Positions 32,896 to 41,497 of a stretch of 47,369 nt of DNA are shown here, piece by piece. The position numbers and the translations under genes are program-made. The stretch's first letter is position 1, and every line of letters starts with the position of its first letter. This DNA comes from WRDF01 sp031552235 (GTDB lineage: Bacteria > Bacteroidota > Bacteroidia > Bacteroidales > Rikenellaceae): positions 1-47,369 of the forward strand of contig JAVBMR010000018.1 of assembly GCA_031552235.1 (NCBI GenBank), written 5' to 3'. The notes beneath the pieces were generated by a model. It was given only the letters and a program-made list of their open reading frames with translations. It did not search any database and was not told where the DNA came from.

Positions 32896-33140
32896 ACTTA
32901 TCCGCAAAATGCTCTCTCCTTATAGGCCGCTACCAGTATAGTGGTCGCTATGCTGAAAGAGCAAGGTTGTTTTCAGCGATTGTCCACAACAATCCCTCCG
33001 GTCATGCAGTTTGCCGCCGGCGGCAGGCGCGAACAAAGTGGAGCAGGCCGCCGCATTGGGCGGCGGCCTGCCGGTTTCGCTTTGCTCAACCGCCTGCCGG
33101 ACAACCTAATGCGGCTCGCCTCGCTCGCCGCCCGGTGGCC
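32896..33140. repeat. Family-A repeat cluster between DUF3276 and the DedA-like gene
   Basis: The left terminus CTTATCCGCAAAATGCT (32898-32914) is followed by CAGTTTGCCGCCGGCGGCAG (33006-33025), GCGCGAACAAAG and a variant core hairpin GGCCGCCG/CGGCGGCC at about 33050-33074. A second terminus-like motif GATTGTCCACAACAAT lies at 32979. It looks like one element inserted into or rearranged with another. Nothing else occupies 32826-33246 except the -7 box at 33220. Confidence 0.65.
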
Positions 33141-33219
33141 GAATATAAATAGGTTGGTTTTATAAAGCAGGCATATGATCTTTTGTGCGGTTGCCCACAC
33201 GATTGCTTTCAACTTTTAG

Positions 33220-33227
33220 TATCTTTG
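33220..33227 (+). promoter_or_regulatory. Probable -7 box of the DedA-like/aroE operon
   Basis: TATCTTTG matches TAnnTTTG, 19 bp before the start codon. No clear TTTG at the 20-nt spacing. Confidence 0.55.
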
Positions 33228-33246
33228 CCGGCATATCGGTTAAAAC

Positions 33247-33861
33247 ATGAATATTTTCCGCAGGCTATACGACTGGGTGCTCGGATGGGCGTCGTCAAAA
33301 TGGGGGGCGTTCGCCCTTTTCATATTCGCGTTCGCGGAATCGAGTTTCTTCCCGATCCCCCCCGACGTTCTCCTGATAGCGCTCTGCCTCGGCGCGACGA
33401 CAAGATCGTTCAGGTACGCGGCAATATGCACCGTCGGCTCCATACTCGGCGCAATGTTCGGATACGCAATAGGCTTCTTCGCATGGCAGAATGCCGCGGG
33501 GGACTTTACCGCTGTCGCCGACTTCTTCTTCCGCGTGATCCCCGGATTCACGCACGAAACGTATGAGGATATAAGCAGGATGTACGAGCAATATAACTTC
33601 TGGCTCGTATTCACGGGCGGGTTCACGCCCCTGCCCTACAAGCTGATAACCATAACGGCGGGAGTGTTCGACATAAATTTCTATATGTTCGTGATAGCCT
33701 CCATCGTCAGCCGCGGCATGCGCTTTTTCCTGGTGGCCGGGCTGATATGGAAATTCGGCGCTCCCATCAAGGCGTTCATAGACAAATACTTCAACCTGCT
33801 GGCGATAGCCTTCACCATATTGCTGATAGGCGGTTTCATCGCTATAAAATACCTGATATAG
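33247..33861 (+). CDS. YqaA/DedA-like membrane protein
   Basis: An integral inner-membrane protein of the VTT/SNARE-associated (DedA) superfamily, YqaA branch. DedA proteins contribute to membrane homeostasis, and some recycle undecaprenyl phosphate or flip lipids. Seen: the hallmark N-terminal reentrant region FAESSFFPIPPDVLLIAL (Glu and double Pro), a Gly-rich helix GSILGAMFGYAIGFFAW, the second reentrant motif FTGGFTPLPYKLITITAGVF with a conserved Pro, and helices to the C-terminus, 204 aa in all. aroE begins at the very next base after the stop, so translation is probably coupled. Confidence 0.9.
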   Translation: MNIFRRLYDWVLGWASSKWGAFALFIFAFAESSFFPIPPDVLLIALCLGATTRSFRYAAICTVGSILGAMFGYAIGFFAWQNAAGDFTAVADFFFRVIPGFTHETYEDISRMYEQYNFWLVFTGGFTPLPYKLITITAGVFDINFYMFVIASIVSRGMRFFLVAGLIWKFGAPIKAFIDKYFNLLAIAFTILLIGGFIAIKYLI

Positions 33862-34596
33862 ATGATATTATACGGTTTGATAGGACGCACGCTCGGACAT
33901 TCGTTCTCGGCGAGATATTTTACCGATAAATTCCATCGGGAGGGCATCGACGCCGAATTCCGCAATTTCGAACTCGCCGCCATAGACGGACTGAAAGGCA
34001 TGCTGGCGGCGAATCCCGACCTGCGCGGGTTCAACGTCACAATTCCGTACAAAGAGGAAATAATCCCCCTGTTAGACGGCATTTCGCCGGAAGCGAGGCG
34101 CATAGGCGCCGTGAACTGCGTCAAGATAGAAAACGGCAAGCTCACGGGGCATAACACCGACGTCTACGGATTCCGCAAATCGCTGCTGAACCTTATCGGG
34201 GACGAACGTCCGGAGGCGCTCGTCCTTGGAACCGGAGGCGCTTCGAAAGCCGTGAAATGGGTACTTGCCGACCTCGGCATCCCGTTCAAGACCGTCTCGC
34301 GCAGCAGCAAGGGCGGCGACCTGACCTACGAAGACCTCGCGAAACAAACTGACATCGCCGCCGCCAGCAGGCTTATCGTCAATTCGACCCCGCTGGGGAC
34401 ATACCCCAACGTCGACGACGCACCAGACATCCCCTATTCTGCGATCACGCCGGGGCATTTCATGTTCGACCTCGTGTACAACCCCGAGCAGACCCTCTTC
34501 ATGAAAAAAGGCGAGGCGCAGGGTGCGCGAACCTCCAACGGCTACGAAATGCTCATCGGCCAGGCCGAACGCGCATGGGAGATATGGAACGGCTGA
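33862..34596 (+). CDS. aroE: Shikimate dehydrogenase
   Basis: Reduces 3-dehydroshikimate to shikimate with NADPH in the chorismate pathway; cytoplasmic. Seen: the substrate-binding N-terminal domain with GHSFSARYF (shikimate-contacting Ser residues), NVTIPYKE with the catalytic Lys, and NTDVYGF with the catalytic Asp; then the Rossmann domain with GTGGASKAVKW and NSTPLGTYP. At 244 aa it is a little shorter than the E. coli enzyme (about 272), the usual Bacteroidota length. It follows the DedA-like gene with zero spacing. No other shikimate genes are nearby. Confidence 0.95.
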   Translation: MILYGLIGRTLGHSFSARYFTDKFHREGIDAEFRNFELAAIDGLKGMLAANPDLRGFNVTIPYKEEIIPLLDGISPEARRIGAVNCVKIENGKLTGHNTDVYGFRKSLLNLIGDERPEALVLGTGGASKAVKWVLADLGIPFKTVSRSSKGGDLTYEDLAKQTDIAAASRLIVNSTPLGTYPNVDDAPDIPYSAITPGHFMFDLVYNPEQTLFMKKGEAQGARTSNGYEMLIGQAERAWEIWNG

Positions 34597-34711
34597 GTTT
34601 CGCCGTAGACGCAAGCAATAAAGTGTGTGATTACTCTTTCGGGCCTGCAGCCAGCGAAAAATGCGTATCGAGCCGCAGGCCGGAATTATAACGGAGAAAT
34701 TCCGAAACAAC

Positions 34712-34745
34712 ATTATCGAGGCGGGCATATGCCCGCCTCGATAAT
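34712..34745 (+). terminator. Perfect 34-bp palindrome after aroE
   Basis: Two 17-base arms (34712-34728 and 34729-34745, ATTATCGAGGCGGGCAT) are perfect inverses with no spacer. As RNA the central bases would form the loop. It lies 116 bp past the aroE stop with only a weak T-run, so it may terminate or protect the transcript, or be a cruciform site. Confidence 0.55.
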
Positions 34746-34807
34746 TCCCTGACCATACAGGCTCGGGAATATTCGGATGCCGCCATGTGGGTGGCTTTAT
34801 TTTTAAT

Positions 34808-35146
34808 GCATATCCGCAAAAATACTCCCACGGCACAGTTTGCCGCCGGCGACGGGCGCGAACGAGCCTCCAGCGAGCAAAGCAGCCCGCCGCGTGGAGC
34901 GGCGGCAGGCTGCAGGTGTCGCCTGAAGCGACACCTATAAAAATATCCTGCCAAAAATGAGCGAAATACCCCCCAGCAAGCTGCGGGTATTATAAAGGCT
35001 GCGACTGCTTTGTGCAGTCGGCACATTCCGCGGCCCGGCACTTTGTGCCGACCCCCGCAGCCGCGGAATGTGAATTTATCAAGCACAGCAAACTGCGGAG
35101 AATCAACTATTAGAGGTTAAAGGCAGGAGTATTCTTGCGGACAGGC
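34808..35146. repeat. Composite repeat: family-A ends enclosing a family-B copy
   Basis: Ends at 34808-34828 and 35126-35146 are inverted repeats matching at 18 of 21 positions (shared core TCCGCAA and AATACTCC). Inside are the family-A block CAGTTTGCCGCCGGCGACGG and its core hairpin (34845-34910), then family B (34970-35122) with outer arms 35023-35034 and 35060-35071. The right end stops 2 bp before the DUF2007 stop codon. The 34597-35148 gap holds only this and the palindrome. Confidence 0.8.
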
Positions 35147-35148
35147 TT

Positions 35149-35406
35149 TTATTCTTTCGTATTCTTCACTTCCTGTTTGAAAGCCTCGTGGTCGAAATCG
35201 GCGGCGAGTATCGCGCGCGCCTTCTTTTCGTCCTTCGTGGCCACCGCCAGGCGCACTTCCAGATCCCCTCCTACGGGAAAAACCGTCCCCAAGGCCTCGT
35301 CGAGTATATAGGCCTCGATCCCTGCCGATTCGAGCAGCGATTTTTGCAATGCGGCGCGGTTCGCATTGTCGAACGTCGTCAAAATAACCAGATCATCCCT
35401 TTCCAT
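35149..35406 (-). CDS. DUF2007-domain protein, 85 aa
   Basis: A small cytoplasmic protein with a DUF2007 (putative signal-transducing, ACT-like fold) domain. Seen: LVILTTFDNANRAALQKSLLESAGIEAYILDEA followed by GGDLEVRLAVATKDEKKARAIL, here the two halves of the domain: a strand, a helix that reads like a transporter-independent sensor fold, and a conserved helix-strand pair. The start Met at 35406 begins the domain directly; the longer frame to 35505 has no conserved sequence and runs into the dnaE leader. It is divergent from dnaE. Function unknown. Confidence 0.8.
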   Translation of the reverse strand: MERDDLVILTTFDNANRAALQKSLLESAGIEAYILDEALGTVFPVGGDLEVRLAVATKDEKKARAILAADFDHEAFKQEVKNTKE

Positions 35407-35515
35407 AATCGTAATTTTTAAAGTTTCGGCGCGGGCCGCAGCCCGTCGTATAAATATACTAAAAAGATGTTGATAACTTGCTATGGCTTCCCTGTGCTTT
35501 AGCATGTTTTATGCG

Positions 35516-35523
35516 TAACTTTG
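35516..35523 (+). promoter_or_regulatory. Probable -7 box of dnaE
   Basis: TAACTTTG matches TAnnTTTG, 30 bp before the chosen dnaE start at 35554. The upstream TTTG is not clear. Confidence 0.5.
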
Positions 35524-35553
35524 TGGAAACACACACGCAATTTTCACGCCACG

Positions 35554-38500
35554 ATGCCGCAGTTAGTCCACCTCCACGTACATACGCAATACTCCATCCT
35601 CGACGGGGCCTCGCCTATAAAGGGTATCATAAAACGGGCCAAACAGTTGGGTATGCCTGCCCTGGCCATCACAGACCACGGCAACATGTTCGGGGTCAAG
35701 GAATTCCACGAAGCGGCCACCAAAGAGGGTGTGAAACCTATACTCGGCTGCGAGGTCTACGTCGTGAAGAACCGCTTCGAGAAGGACAAGGACGAAAAGG
35801 CCGGCGACCACCTGATACTGCTCGCAAAAAACCTGAAAGGATATCATAACCTGGCGAAAATCGTGTCCTACTCATGGACGGAAGGGTTCTACTACAAGCC
35901 GCGTATAGACAAGCAACTCCTGCGTGACTACCACGAGGGGCTGATATGCTGCTCGGCATGCCTCGGGGGCGAAGTTCCGCAGGCCATTATGCACGGCAAT
36001 CCGGAGGACGCGGACAAAGTAGTACAGGAATTCAAGGAGATCTTCGGCAACGACTATTACCTCGAAATGCAGCTGCACCCTTCTGGCGACGCGAGGCGCG
36101 ACGCGGATGTCTATCAAAACCAGCTCAAGGTAAATAAAGTTTTGCTCGACCTGGCCCGGAAACACGGCGTAAAATACATCGTGTCGAACGACGTACATTT
36201 CGTGATGGCCGAGGACGCGCTGGCGCACGACCGCCTCATCTGCCTCAACACGGGCAAGGACCTGGACGACCCGACCCGCATGCGCTACACCCATCAGGAG
36301 TACCTGAAGTCGGCCGAGGAGATGCTGCAACTGTTCCCGGACGTCCCAGAAGCGCTCGAAACGACGCTCGAAATAGCGGAAAAGGTGGAGGAATACTCGC
36401 TCGACCAAAAGGCGCTGATGCCCAAATTCGAAGTACCTGCCGACTTCCCGATAAGCCCCGAGGAGTTGCGCGAAACCTTCACCAAGCACATAAAAGACGA
36501 GGCGCTACTGGCCGAGATCGCCAAATACGCCACGATAGAAGAGTTCGTCGAGGCACATCCCGAGTATCTGGACAAGATGAACACTGCCAAGCAGTTCCGC
36601 TACCTCAAGCATATTTCATACGAGGGAGCTTACAAGCGCTACGGCGAAGAGCTCGACGAGAAACTGGTCGAACGTATCGAATTCGAGTTGGGGACCATGG
36701 AGTGGATGGGCTTCCCGGGCTACTTCCTCATAGTGTGGGACTTCATCAGGGCCGCGCGTGATATGGGTGTCGCAGTAGGCCCCGGCCGAGGCTCGGCCGC
36801 GGGATCTGTTGTGGCCTACTGCCTGGGCATCACCAACATAGACCCGGTTAAATACGACCTTCTGTTCGAGCGTTTCCTCAACCCGGAGCGTATCTCTATG
36901 CCCGATATCGACATCGACTTCGATGAAGACGGCCGTGCCGACGTACTGCGCTACGTGACCGAGAAATACGGTCAAAAACGTGTCGCCCAGATTATTACGT
37001 TCGGCACGATGGCTCCCAAGATGGCCATCCGCGACGTTGCGCGCGTGCAGGGGCTTCCGCTGTTCGACAGCGACCGCCTCGCCAAGCTCGTCCCCGACCG
37101 CATCCTGAACGAAAAGAACGAAACGCCTTTCCAGCGGGTGTACAAGGATTCGCCGGAACTTGCCGCCGAGCGCAACTCGGACAACCAGCTTATCCGCGAC
37201 ACGCTTACCTACGCCGAGAAACTCGAAGGCTCGGTGCGCCAGACCGGCGTACACGCCTGCGGCGTGATAATCGGCCCCGACGACCTGGAGAATTACGTCC
37301 CGATGGCTGTGGCCAAGGACGCCGACCTCAACGTGGTGCAGTACGAGGGCAAGCTGGTGGAGAGCGTCGGCCTTATAAAGATGGACTTCCTGGGGCTGAA
37401 GACGCTTTCCATCATAAAGGACGCCATAGAAAACATCGAAAAAACGCGCGGCATCAAAATAGACATAGACGCCATACCGCTCGACGACAAGGAAACATAC
37501 GAGCTTTACAGTCGCGGCGACACCACCGGGCTGTTCCAGTTCGAGTCGCCAGGCATGAAAAAACACCTGCGCAACCTCAAACCGTCTCGTTTCGAGGACC
37601 TTATCGCCATGAACGCCCTCTACCGCCCGGGCCCTATGGAGTACATCCCAACGTTCATCGCCCGCAAGCACGGGATCGAGAAGGTGGAGTACGACATAGC
37701 CGATATGGAGGAATATCTGTCTGATACTTACGGTATTACGGTCTATCAGGAACAGGTCATGCTCCTGTCGCAAAAGCTGGCGGGCTTCACCGGAGGCCAG
37801 GCCGACACCCTGCGCAAGGCGATGGGTAAGAAGCAACGCGAGGTGCTGGACAAGATGAAGCCGCAGTTCCTCGAAGGAGTGCAGAAAAACGGCCACGACC
37901 CCAAGATCTGCGAGAAAATATGGACCGACTGGGAGGCGTTCGCGTCGTATGCGTTCAACAAGTCGCACTCGACATGCTACGCCTACGTTTCGTACCAGAC
38001 GGCCTACCTCAAAGCACACTACCCTGCGGAATTCATGGCGGCGCTACTCAGTCGCAACCTCTCTGATATCAAAAAGTTGAGCTTCTTCATGGACGAGTGC
38101 AAGCGCATGGGCATACAGGTTTACGGGCCGGACGTGAACGAGAGCTACCAGCGTTTTTCGGCCGACAAGGCCGGCAACGTGCGCTTCGGGCTGGCGGCAG
38201 TGAAGGGCGTGGGCGAAGCCGCCGTGCAAGGCCTTATAGAAGAACGCGATGCGAACGGGCGGTTCACCTCGATATACGACCTTGTCGAACGCGTCAACCT
38301 CCAGGTACTGAATAAGAAAAACCTCGAATGCCTTGCCATGGCGGGGGCTCTGGACGGCATCAGCGGGTTCAGCCGCTGCCGGTTCTTCGCCGCCGCGGAC
38401 ACCAAAGACGGCAACGAAAGCACATTCCTCGAACAGCTTATGCGCTACGGAAGCCGTATGCAAAGCGAGAAAAACAACTCGCAGCAAAGCCTGTTCGGCG

Positions 38501-39201
38501 GCAGCGACACGGCGGTCGAGATACAGAAACCGGCCATCCCGCAGGCCGCGATATGGACAAAACTGGAACTGCTGAACAAAGAGCGCGACGTTATCGGGAT
38601 GTATCTCTCGTCGCACCCGCTGGACGACTACAAGGTCATTATCAACAACTTCTGCACGATGCAGCTCTCGGCGCTGGAGAACCTCCCGGAGCATAAAAAC
38701 AAAGACTTCATCGTGGCCGGCATGGTTACTGCGGTGCAGAACCTGACGACCAAGACCGGGAAACCTTTCGGGCGCTTCACGCTCGAAGACTACAACGGCT
38801 CGTATCAGTTCGCGCTTTTCGGCAAGGATTACGAGAACTTCCGCAAATATCTCTACCAGGACTACTACCTGCTGATCCGCGGCAAAGTTGCGCCGAAGCC
38901 CTATAACGACAAGGAGTTCGAACCTAAGATAAACTCGATCATGCAGTTGGCCGAGGCGCAGGAAACACTCATAAAAGAGATGACCCTGACCCTCCCGCTG
39001 AAGGAGATAACGGCAGAAGTGGTACAGGATTTGACTGATATAGTGAAAAACTCGGCGGGGACAGTGCTTTTCCGGGTAAAGGTCACCGACCCCGAGAACG
39101 AAATCTCGCTCGGGATGTATTCGCGCTCGTTCAAGATAAACCTCAGCTCGGAACTGATACGGTTCTGCGAGGACGGCGACTACAAATTTTCGCTCATGTA
39201 A
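35554..39201 (+). CDS. dnaE: DNA polymerase III alpha subunit
   Basis: The replicative polymerase. Seen: starting at Met 35554, an N-terminal PHP domain (HLHVHTQYSILDGA at 6-19; ITDHGNMFG), the polymerase core with GPGRGSAAGSVVAYCLGI and the catalytic Asp motif PDIDIDFDEDGR (Asp451, Asp453, Asp455 region), helix-hairpin-helix sequence, and a C-terminal OB-fold (FIVAGMVTAVQNLTTKTGKPFGRF). About 1215 aa, normal. The alternative start at 35521 adds 11 residues with no homology and lies over the -7 box, so 35554 is preferred. No proofreading exonuclease domain is present, so it is DnaE, not PolC. trxA follows after 38 bp. Confidence 0.96.
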   Translation: MPQLVHLHVHTQYSILDGASPIKGIIKRAKQLGMPALAITDHGNMFGVKEFHEAATKEGVKPILGCEVYVVKNRFEKDKDEKAGDHLILLAKNLKGYHNLAKIVSYSWTEGFYYKPRIDKQLLRDYHEGLICCSACLGGEVPQAIMHGNPEDADKVVQEFKEIFGNDYYLEMQLHPSGDARRDADVYQNQLKVNKVLLDLARKHGVKYIVSNDVHFVMAEDALAHDRLICLNTGKDLDDPTRMRYTHQEYLKSAEEMLQLFPDVPEALETTLEIAEKVEEYSLDQKALMPKFEVPADFPISPEELRETFTKHIKDEALLAEIAKYATIEEFVEAHPEYLDKMNTAKQFRYLKHISYEGAYKRYGEELDEKLVERIEFELGTMEWMGFPGYFLIVWDFIRAARDMGVAVGPGRGSAAGSVVAYCLGITNIDPVKYDLLFERFLNPERISMPDIDIDFDEDGRADVLRYVTEKYGQKRVAQIITFGTMAPKMAIRDVARVQGLPLFDSDRLAKLVPDRILNEKNETPFQRVYKDSPELAAERNSDNQLIRDTLTYAEKLEGSVRQTGVHACGVIIGPDDLENYVPMAVAKDADLNVVQYEGKLVESVGLIKMDFLGLKTLSIIKDAIENIEKTRGIKIDIDAIPLDDKETYELYSRGDTTGLFQFESPGMKKHLRNLKPSRFEDLIAMNALYRPGPMEYIPTFIARKHGIEKVEYDIADMEEYLSDTYGITVYQEQVMLLSQKLAGFTGGQADTLRKAMGKKQREVLDKMKPQFLEGVQKNGHDPKICEKIWTDWEAFASYAFNKSHSTCYAYVSYQTAYLKAHYPAEFMAALLSRNLSDIKKLSFFMDECKRMGIQVYGPDVNESYQRFSADKAGNVRFGLAAVKGVGEAAVQGLIEERDANGRFTSIYDLVERVNLQVLNKKNLECLAMAGALDGISGFSRCRFFAAADTKDGNESTFLEQLMRYGSRMQSEKNNSQQSLFGGSDTAVEIQKPAIPQAAIWTKLELLNKERDVIGMYLSSHPLDDYKVIINNFCTMQLSALENLPEHKNKDFIVAGMVTAVQNLTTKTGKPFGRFTLEDYNGSYQFALFGKDYENFRKYLYQDYYLLIRGKVAPKPYNDKEFEPKINSIMQLAEAQETLIKEMTLTLPLKEITAEVVQDLTDIVKNSAGTVLFRVKVTDPENEISLGMYSRSFKINLSSELIRFCEDGDYKFSLM

Positions 39202-39239
39202 AAGACAACAAACATTATAAATAATTAAAAATCAAAATC

Positions 39240-39554
39240 ATGGCACAAGCGATCACAAAAGACAACATTCAGGAATTACTCGACTCAGGCAAACCGGTGG
39301 TAATCGACTTCTGGGCGGAATGGTGCGGCCCCTGCCGCATGATAGGCCCCTCTATCGAAGAACTCGCAGCAGAATTCGCAGACAAGGCCGTTGTGGGCAA
39401 ATGCGACATCGAAGAGCAGAACGACCTGGCGGTTAAATACTCTATACGCAACATCCCCACCGTACTTTTCATCAAGAACGGCGAGGTTGTGGACAAACAG
39501 ATCGGCGCCTGCGCCAAGGACGCCCTCAAGGCGAAACTCGAAAAGATACTGTAA
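39240..39554 (+). CDS. trxA: Thioredoxin
   Basis: A small cytoplasmic dithiol reductant for ribonucleotide reductase, peroxidases and other targets. Seen: the active site Trp28-Cys29-Gly30-Pro31-Cys32 in FWAEWCGPCRMIGP, the buried Asp of the VVIDFWA strand, and the cis-Pro loop NIPTVLFIKNGEVV. 104 aa, the classical length, no signal peptide. It follows dnaE by 38 bp and is followed after 17 bp by a 46-residue AT-rich ORF. No thioredoxin reductase is adjacent. Confidence 0.96.
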   Translation: MAQAITKDNIQELLDSGKPVVIDFWAEWCGPCRMIGPSIEELAAEFADKAVVGKCDIEEQNDLAVKYSIRNIPTVLFIKNGEVVDKQIGACAKDALKAKLEKIL

Positions 39555-39571
39555 GTAAAATTATATATACT

Positions 39572-39712
39572 ATGGGAAAACAAATAACAGTACAGAAAGG
39601 GAGAGATGCTAAAACTGGAGAGTTTGTAACTATTGATTACGCTAAAAAACACCCAGCAACAACTGTAATAGAAACAGTTAAAATTCCTATTCAACAAAAG
39701 AAGAAAAAGTAA
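39572..39712 (+). CDS. Small basic protein, 46 aa
   Basis: A short frame starting at the ATG at 39572 encodes MGKQITVQKGRDAKTGEFVT followed by IDYAKKHPATTVIETVKI and a Lys-rich tail. The pattern RDxKTGxFVTxxYAxxHPxTT is one I associate with small conserved proteins of unknown role found in many bacteria and some mobile elements; this is from memory. It is strikingly AT-rich compared with trxA and the following gene, with A-rich codons (AAA, GAA, ACA), suggesting acquisition from elsewhere. Spacing to trxA is 17 bp, so it is probably co-transcribed. Function unknown. Confidence 0.65.
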   Translation: MGKQITVQKGRDAKTGEFVTIDYAKKHPATTVIETVKIPIQQKKKK

Positions 39713-39754
39713 TTATTACTTTTGAATATTTTTTTGTCAAAAATACTCCGCCCG

Positions 39755-41044
39755 ATGGTCAAAAAAACCGCCATACTGCTGCTTCTGCTGTGTCCGGCAG
39801 TGTGCCTCCCCGCCAAGCCAAAACCGCTGAAAAGACTGGAGGTAACGGTCGATGCCGCAGGTTACAACCGTGTCGACGCCATCGCTTCGCTCAACCTGAA
39901 GCAGTACGAACTGGACGGCATAAAAGTGGAGGTACGCCGGATTACTGGATCGGGCTCGGCCGTGTGTGTCAGCCAGTTGGACCAAACCGGCAACAGCGGG
40001 ACGCTTTACTGGCGGATAGACGGCGGCGTGGCAGCGGACGACGCGCTTTCGTTCGAAATAACGGCGGTCCCGGAGCATATTGCCGAGGAAACCAAAACTG
40101 CAATGCTGGTCAAAAAGGGAGATGACGGTATTATTGTCCTCGGCCGTGAGGAAAAACCCGTGCTTGCCTACAACACGAGGATGTCGCGGCTGCCGCATGG
40201 GGTTGACCCAGCCTACAGCCGCAACGGGTATATCCATCCGGCATGGTCGCCGTCGGGGTATGTACTGACCGACGTGTCGCCGTCCGACCACGCGCACCAC
40301 TACGGGTTCTGGAATCCCTGGACGTCGCTGGATTACGACGGGGAGCATTACGACCTGTGGAACATCGGCGACAAGACAGGCACGGTTCTGCTCGACTCGG
40401 TCGTAAGTATCGCCGCCGGCGGACTTTTTGCCGACCTGCTGGTGGCGCACAAGCACATAATCTTCCAAAAACAAGAGAAGCGCACCTACGTAGAAGCGGA
40501 CGAAATAATCGAAATAACGCCCAAGAAACCAGTCACTATCATCAATGAGTTGCTCGATATCCGGGTGTGGAATGCCGGAGATACGATGTTCGTGTGGGAT
40601 TTCGTTTCGGACCAGACCCCGGCTACCGGCCTTCCGGTGGTACTTCCGGCCTACCGCTACGGCGGTTTCTGCTGGCGTGCGAATCCGGAATTCGACGAAG
40701 GCAACGTGCGCATGCTCTCCTCCGAAGGCAAGACGCGCAAGAATGCCGACGCCACGAACGCCCGCTGGATACTCACGACAGCCGACACAGGGAAGGGCGC
40801 CAAGAGCGTACTGATGATGAGTTATCCCGAAAACCTCGCGCACCCGGAACCCCTGCGCATATGGGACAGCGGCAAAGTGATGGTCAATTATGCCCCCTCT
40901 AAATTCGCCGACTGGACGCTCGAACCGGGCAAGCATTATCTATTAAAATACCGCATAGTGACTGCCGACCGCGAGATCACGGCCGCCGAAGCCGAACGCC
41001 TCTGGACCGAATTCGCCCATCCGGTAAAAGTGACCGTGAGATAG
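39755..41044 (+). CDS. PmoA-family (DUF6807-like) exported protein
   Basis: An exported protein of the PmoA group, often found in carbohydrate-degrading Bacteroidota and Planctomycetota; precise role unknown. Seen: from the ATG at 39755 a Sec signal peptide (MVKKTAILLLLLCPAVCLPA), a beta-rich N-terminal domain, and the family's His-rich block SPSDHAHHYGFWNPWTS (about 180-196), where His residues could bind a metal or sugar. The C-terminus has SVLMMSYPENLAHPEPLRIW. 429 aa. The TTG start at 39722 is unlikely because it would push the signal inward. A terminator follows at 41064-41092. Confidence 0.8.
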   Translation: MVKKTAILLLLLCPAVCLPAKPKPLKRLEVTVDAAGYNRVDAIASLNLKQYELDGIKVEVRRITGSGSAVCVSQLDQTGNSGTLYWRIDGGVAADDALSFEITAVPEHIAEETKTAMLVKKGDDGIIVLGREEKPVLAYNTRMSRLPHGVDPAYSRNGYIHPAWSPSGYVLTDVSPSDHAHHYGFWNPWTSLDYDGEHYDLWNIGDKTGTVLLDSVVSIAAGGLFADLLVAHKHIIFQKQEKRTYVEADEIIEITPKKPVTIINELLDIRVWNAGDTMFVWDFVSDQTPATGLPVVLPAYRYGGFCWRANPEFDEGNVRMLSSEGKTRKNADATNARWILTTADTGKGAKSVLMMSYPENLAHPEPLRIWDSGKVMVNYAPSKFADWTLEPGKHYLLKYRIVTADREITAAEAERLWTEFAHPVKVTVR

Positions 41045-41063
41045 AAGGCAAGACGCAAACGCA

Positions 41064-41092
41064 AAAAGCCGCCCCACAACCGGGCGGCTTTT
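41064..41092 (+). terminator. Rho-independent terminator after the PmoA-like gene
   Basis: An 11-bp stem (41064-41074 with 41082-41092, AAAAGCCGCCC) followed by ATTTTT, 20 bp past the stop. Confidence 0.9.
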
Positions 41093-41161
41093 ATTTTTAG
41101 GATTATCTCGTTTCAACTTGTAATCTCTCCGACGAATATAATGTATACACTACAAATACTT

Positions 41162-41213
41162 TCAGGCGCCCCTGCCCCCCTCGGGGGCGCCTGACGGCCT
41201 TCAAAGAAGGCCG
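41162..41213. repeat. Two adjacent hairpins
   Basis: TCAGGCGCCCC (41162-41172) pairs with 41184-41194, and CGGCCTT (41195-41201) with 41207-41213. They lie between the terminator and the family-C repeat. Nothing coding is seen in 41045-41497. Confidence 0.6.
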
Positions 41214-41349
41214 AACAAAATTAAATGGGATGATTCAGTTTATTTTTAAGTAGTTTCATTCCTTACATGTTCCTTTTTACCATTAAATTCTTTTCCTCCT
41301 TGTCGTTCGGCCTTGAAAACAAGTTTTCAGGCTCTCGCTCCTGCGTCGG

Positions 41350-41490
41350 TTGCCGTAAAAAGCAACCAAAAGGTCTGGGAAATAAGCCTCACATATAACT
41401 CCTCCCTTTTAGCCGGTCGCTACGGCGACCCCGGCAGAGCGTCATACTTATTTCACTTCCCAACGTTCCTGATCTATCGTTGCATCGAAA
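41350..41490. repeat. Dispersed repeat family C, copy 2
   Basis: Shares with 26705-26870 the blocks AAGnAACCAAAAnGGTCTnG, AAATAAGnCTCAC, ACTCCTCCCTTTTAnCCG, a small hairpin (GGTCGC/GCGACC here) and ACTTATTT. Its end lies within 10 bp of the sulfatase-maturase stop codon, so it forms that gene's 3' flank. Confidence 0.7.
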
Positions 41491-41497
41491 AGCAGCG

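Noticed and set aside
36616..38019. Long open frame antisense to dnaE
   Set aside because: It lies wholly within the conserved polymerase core and has no recognisable domain; a product of GC-biased codons.
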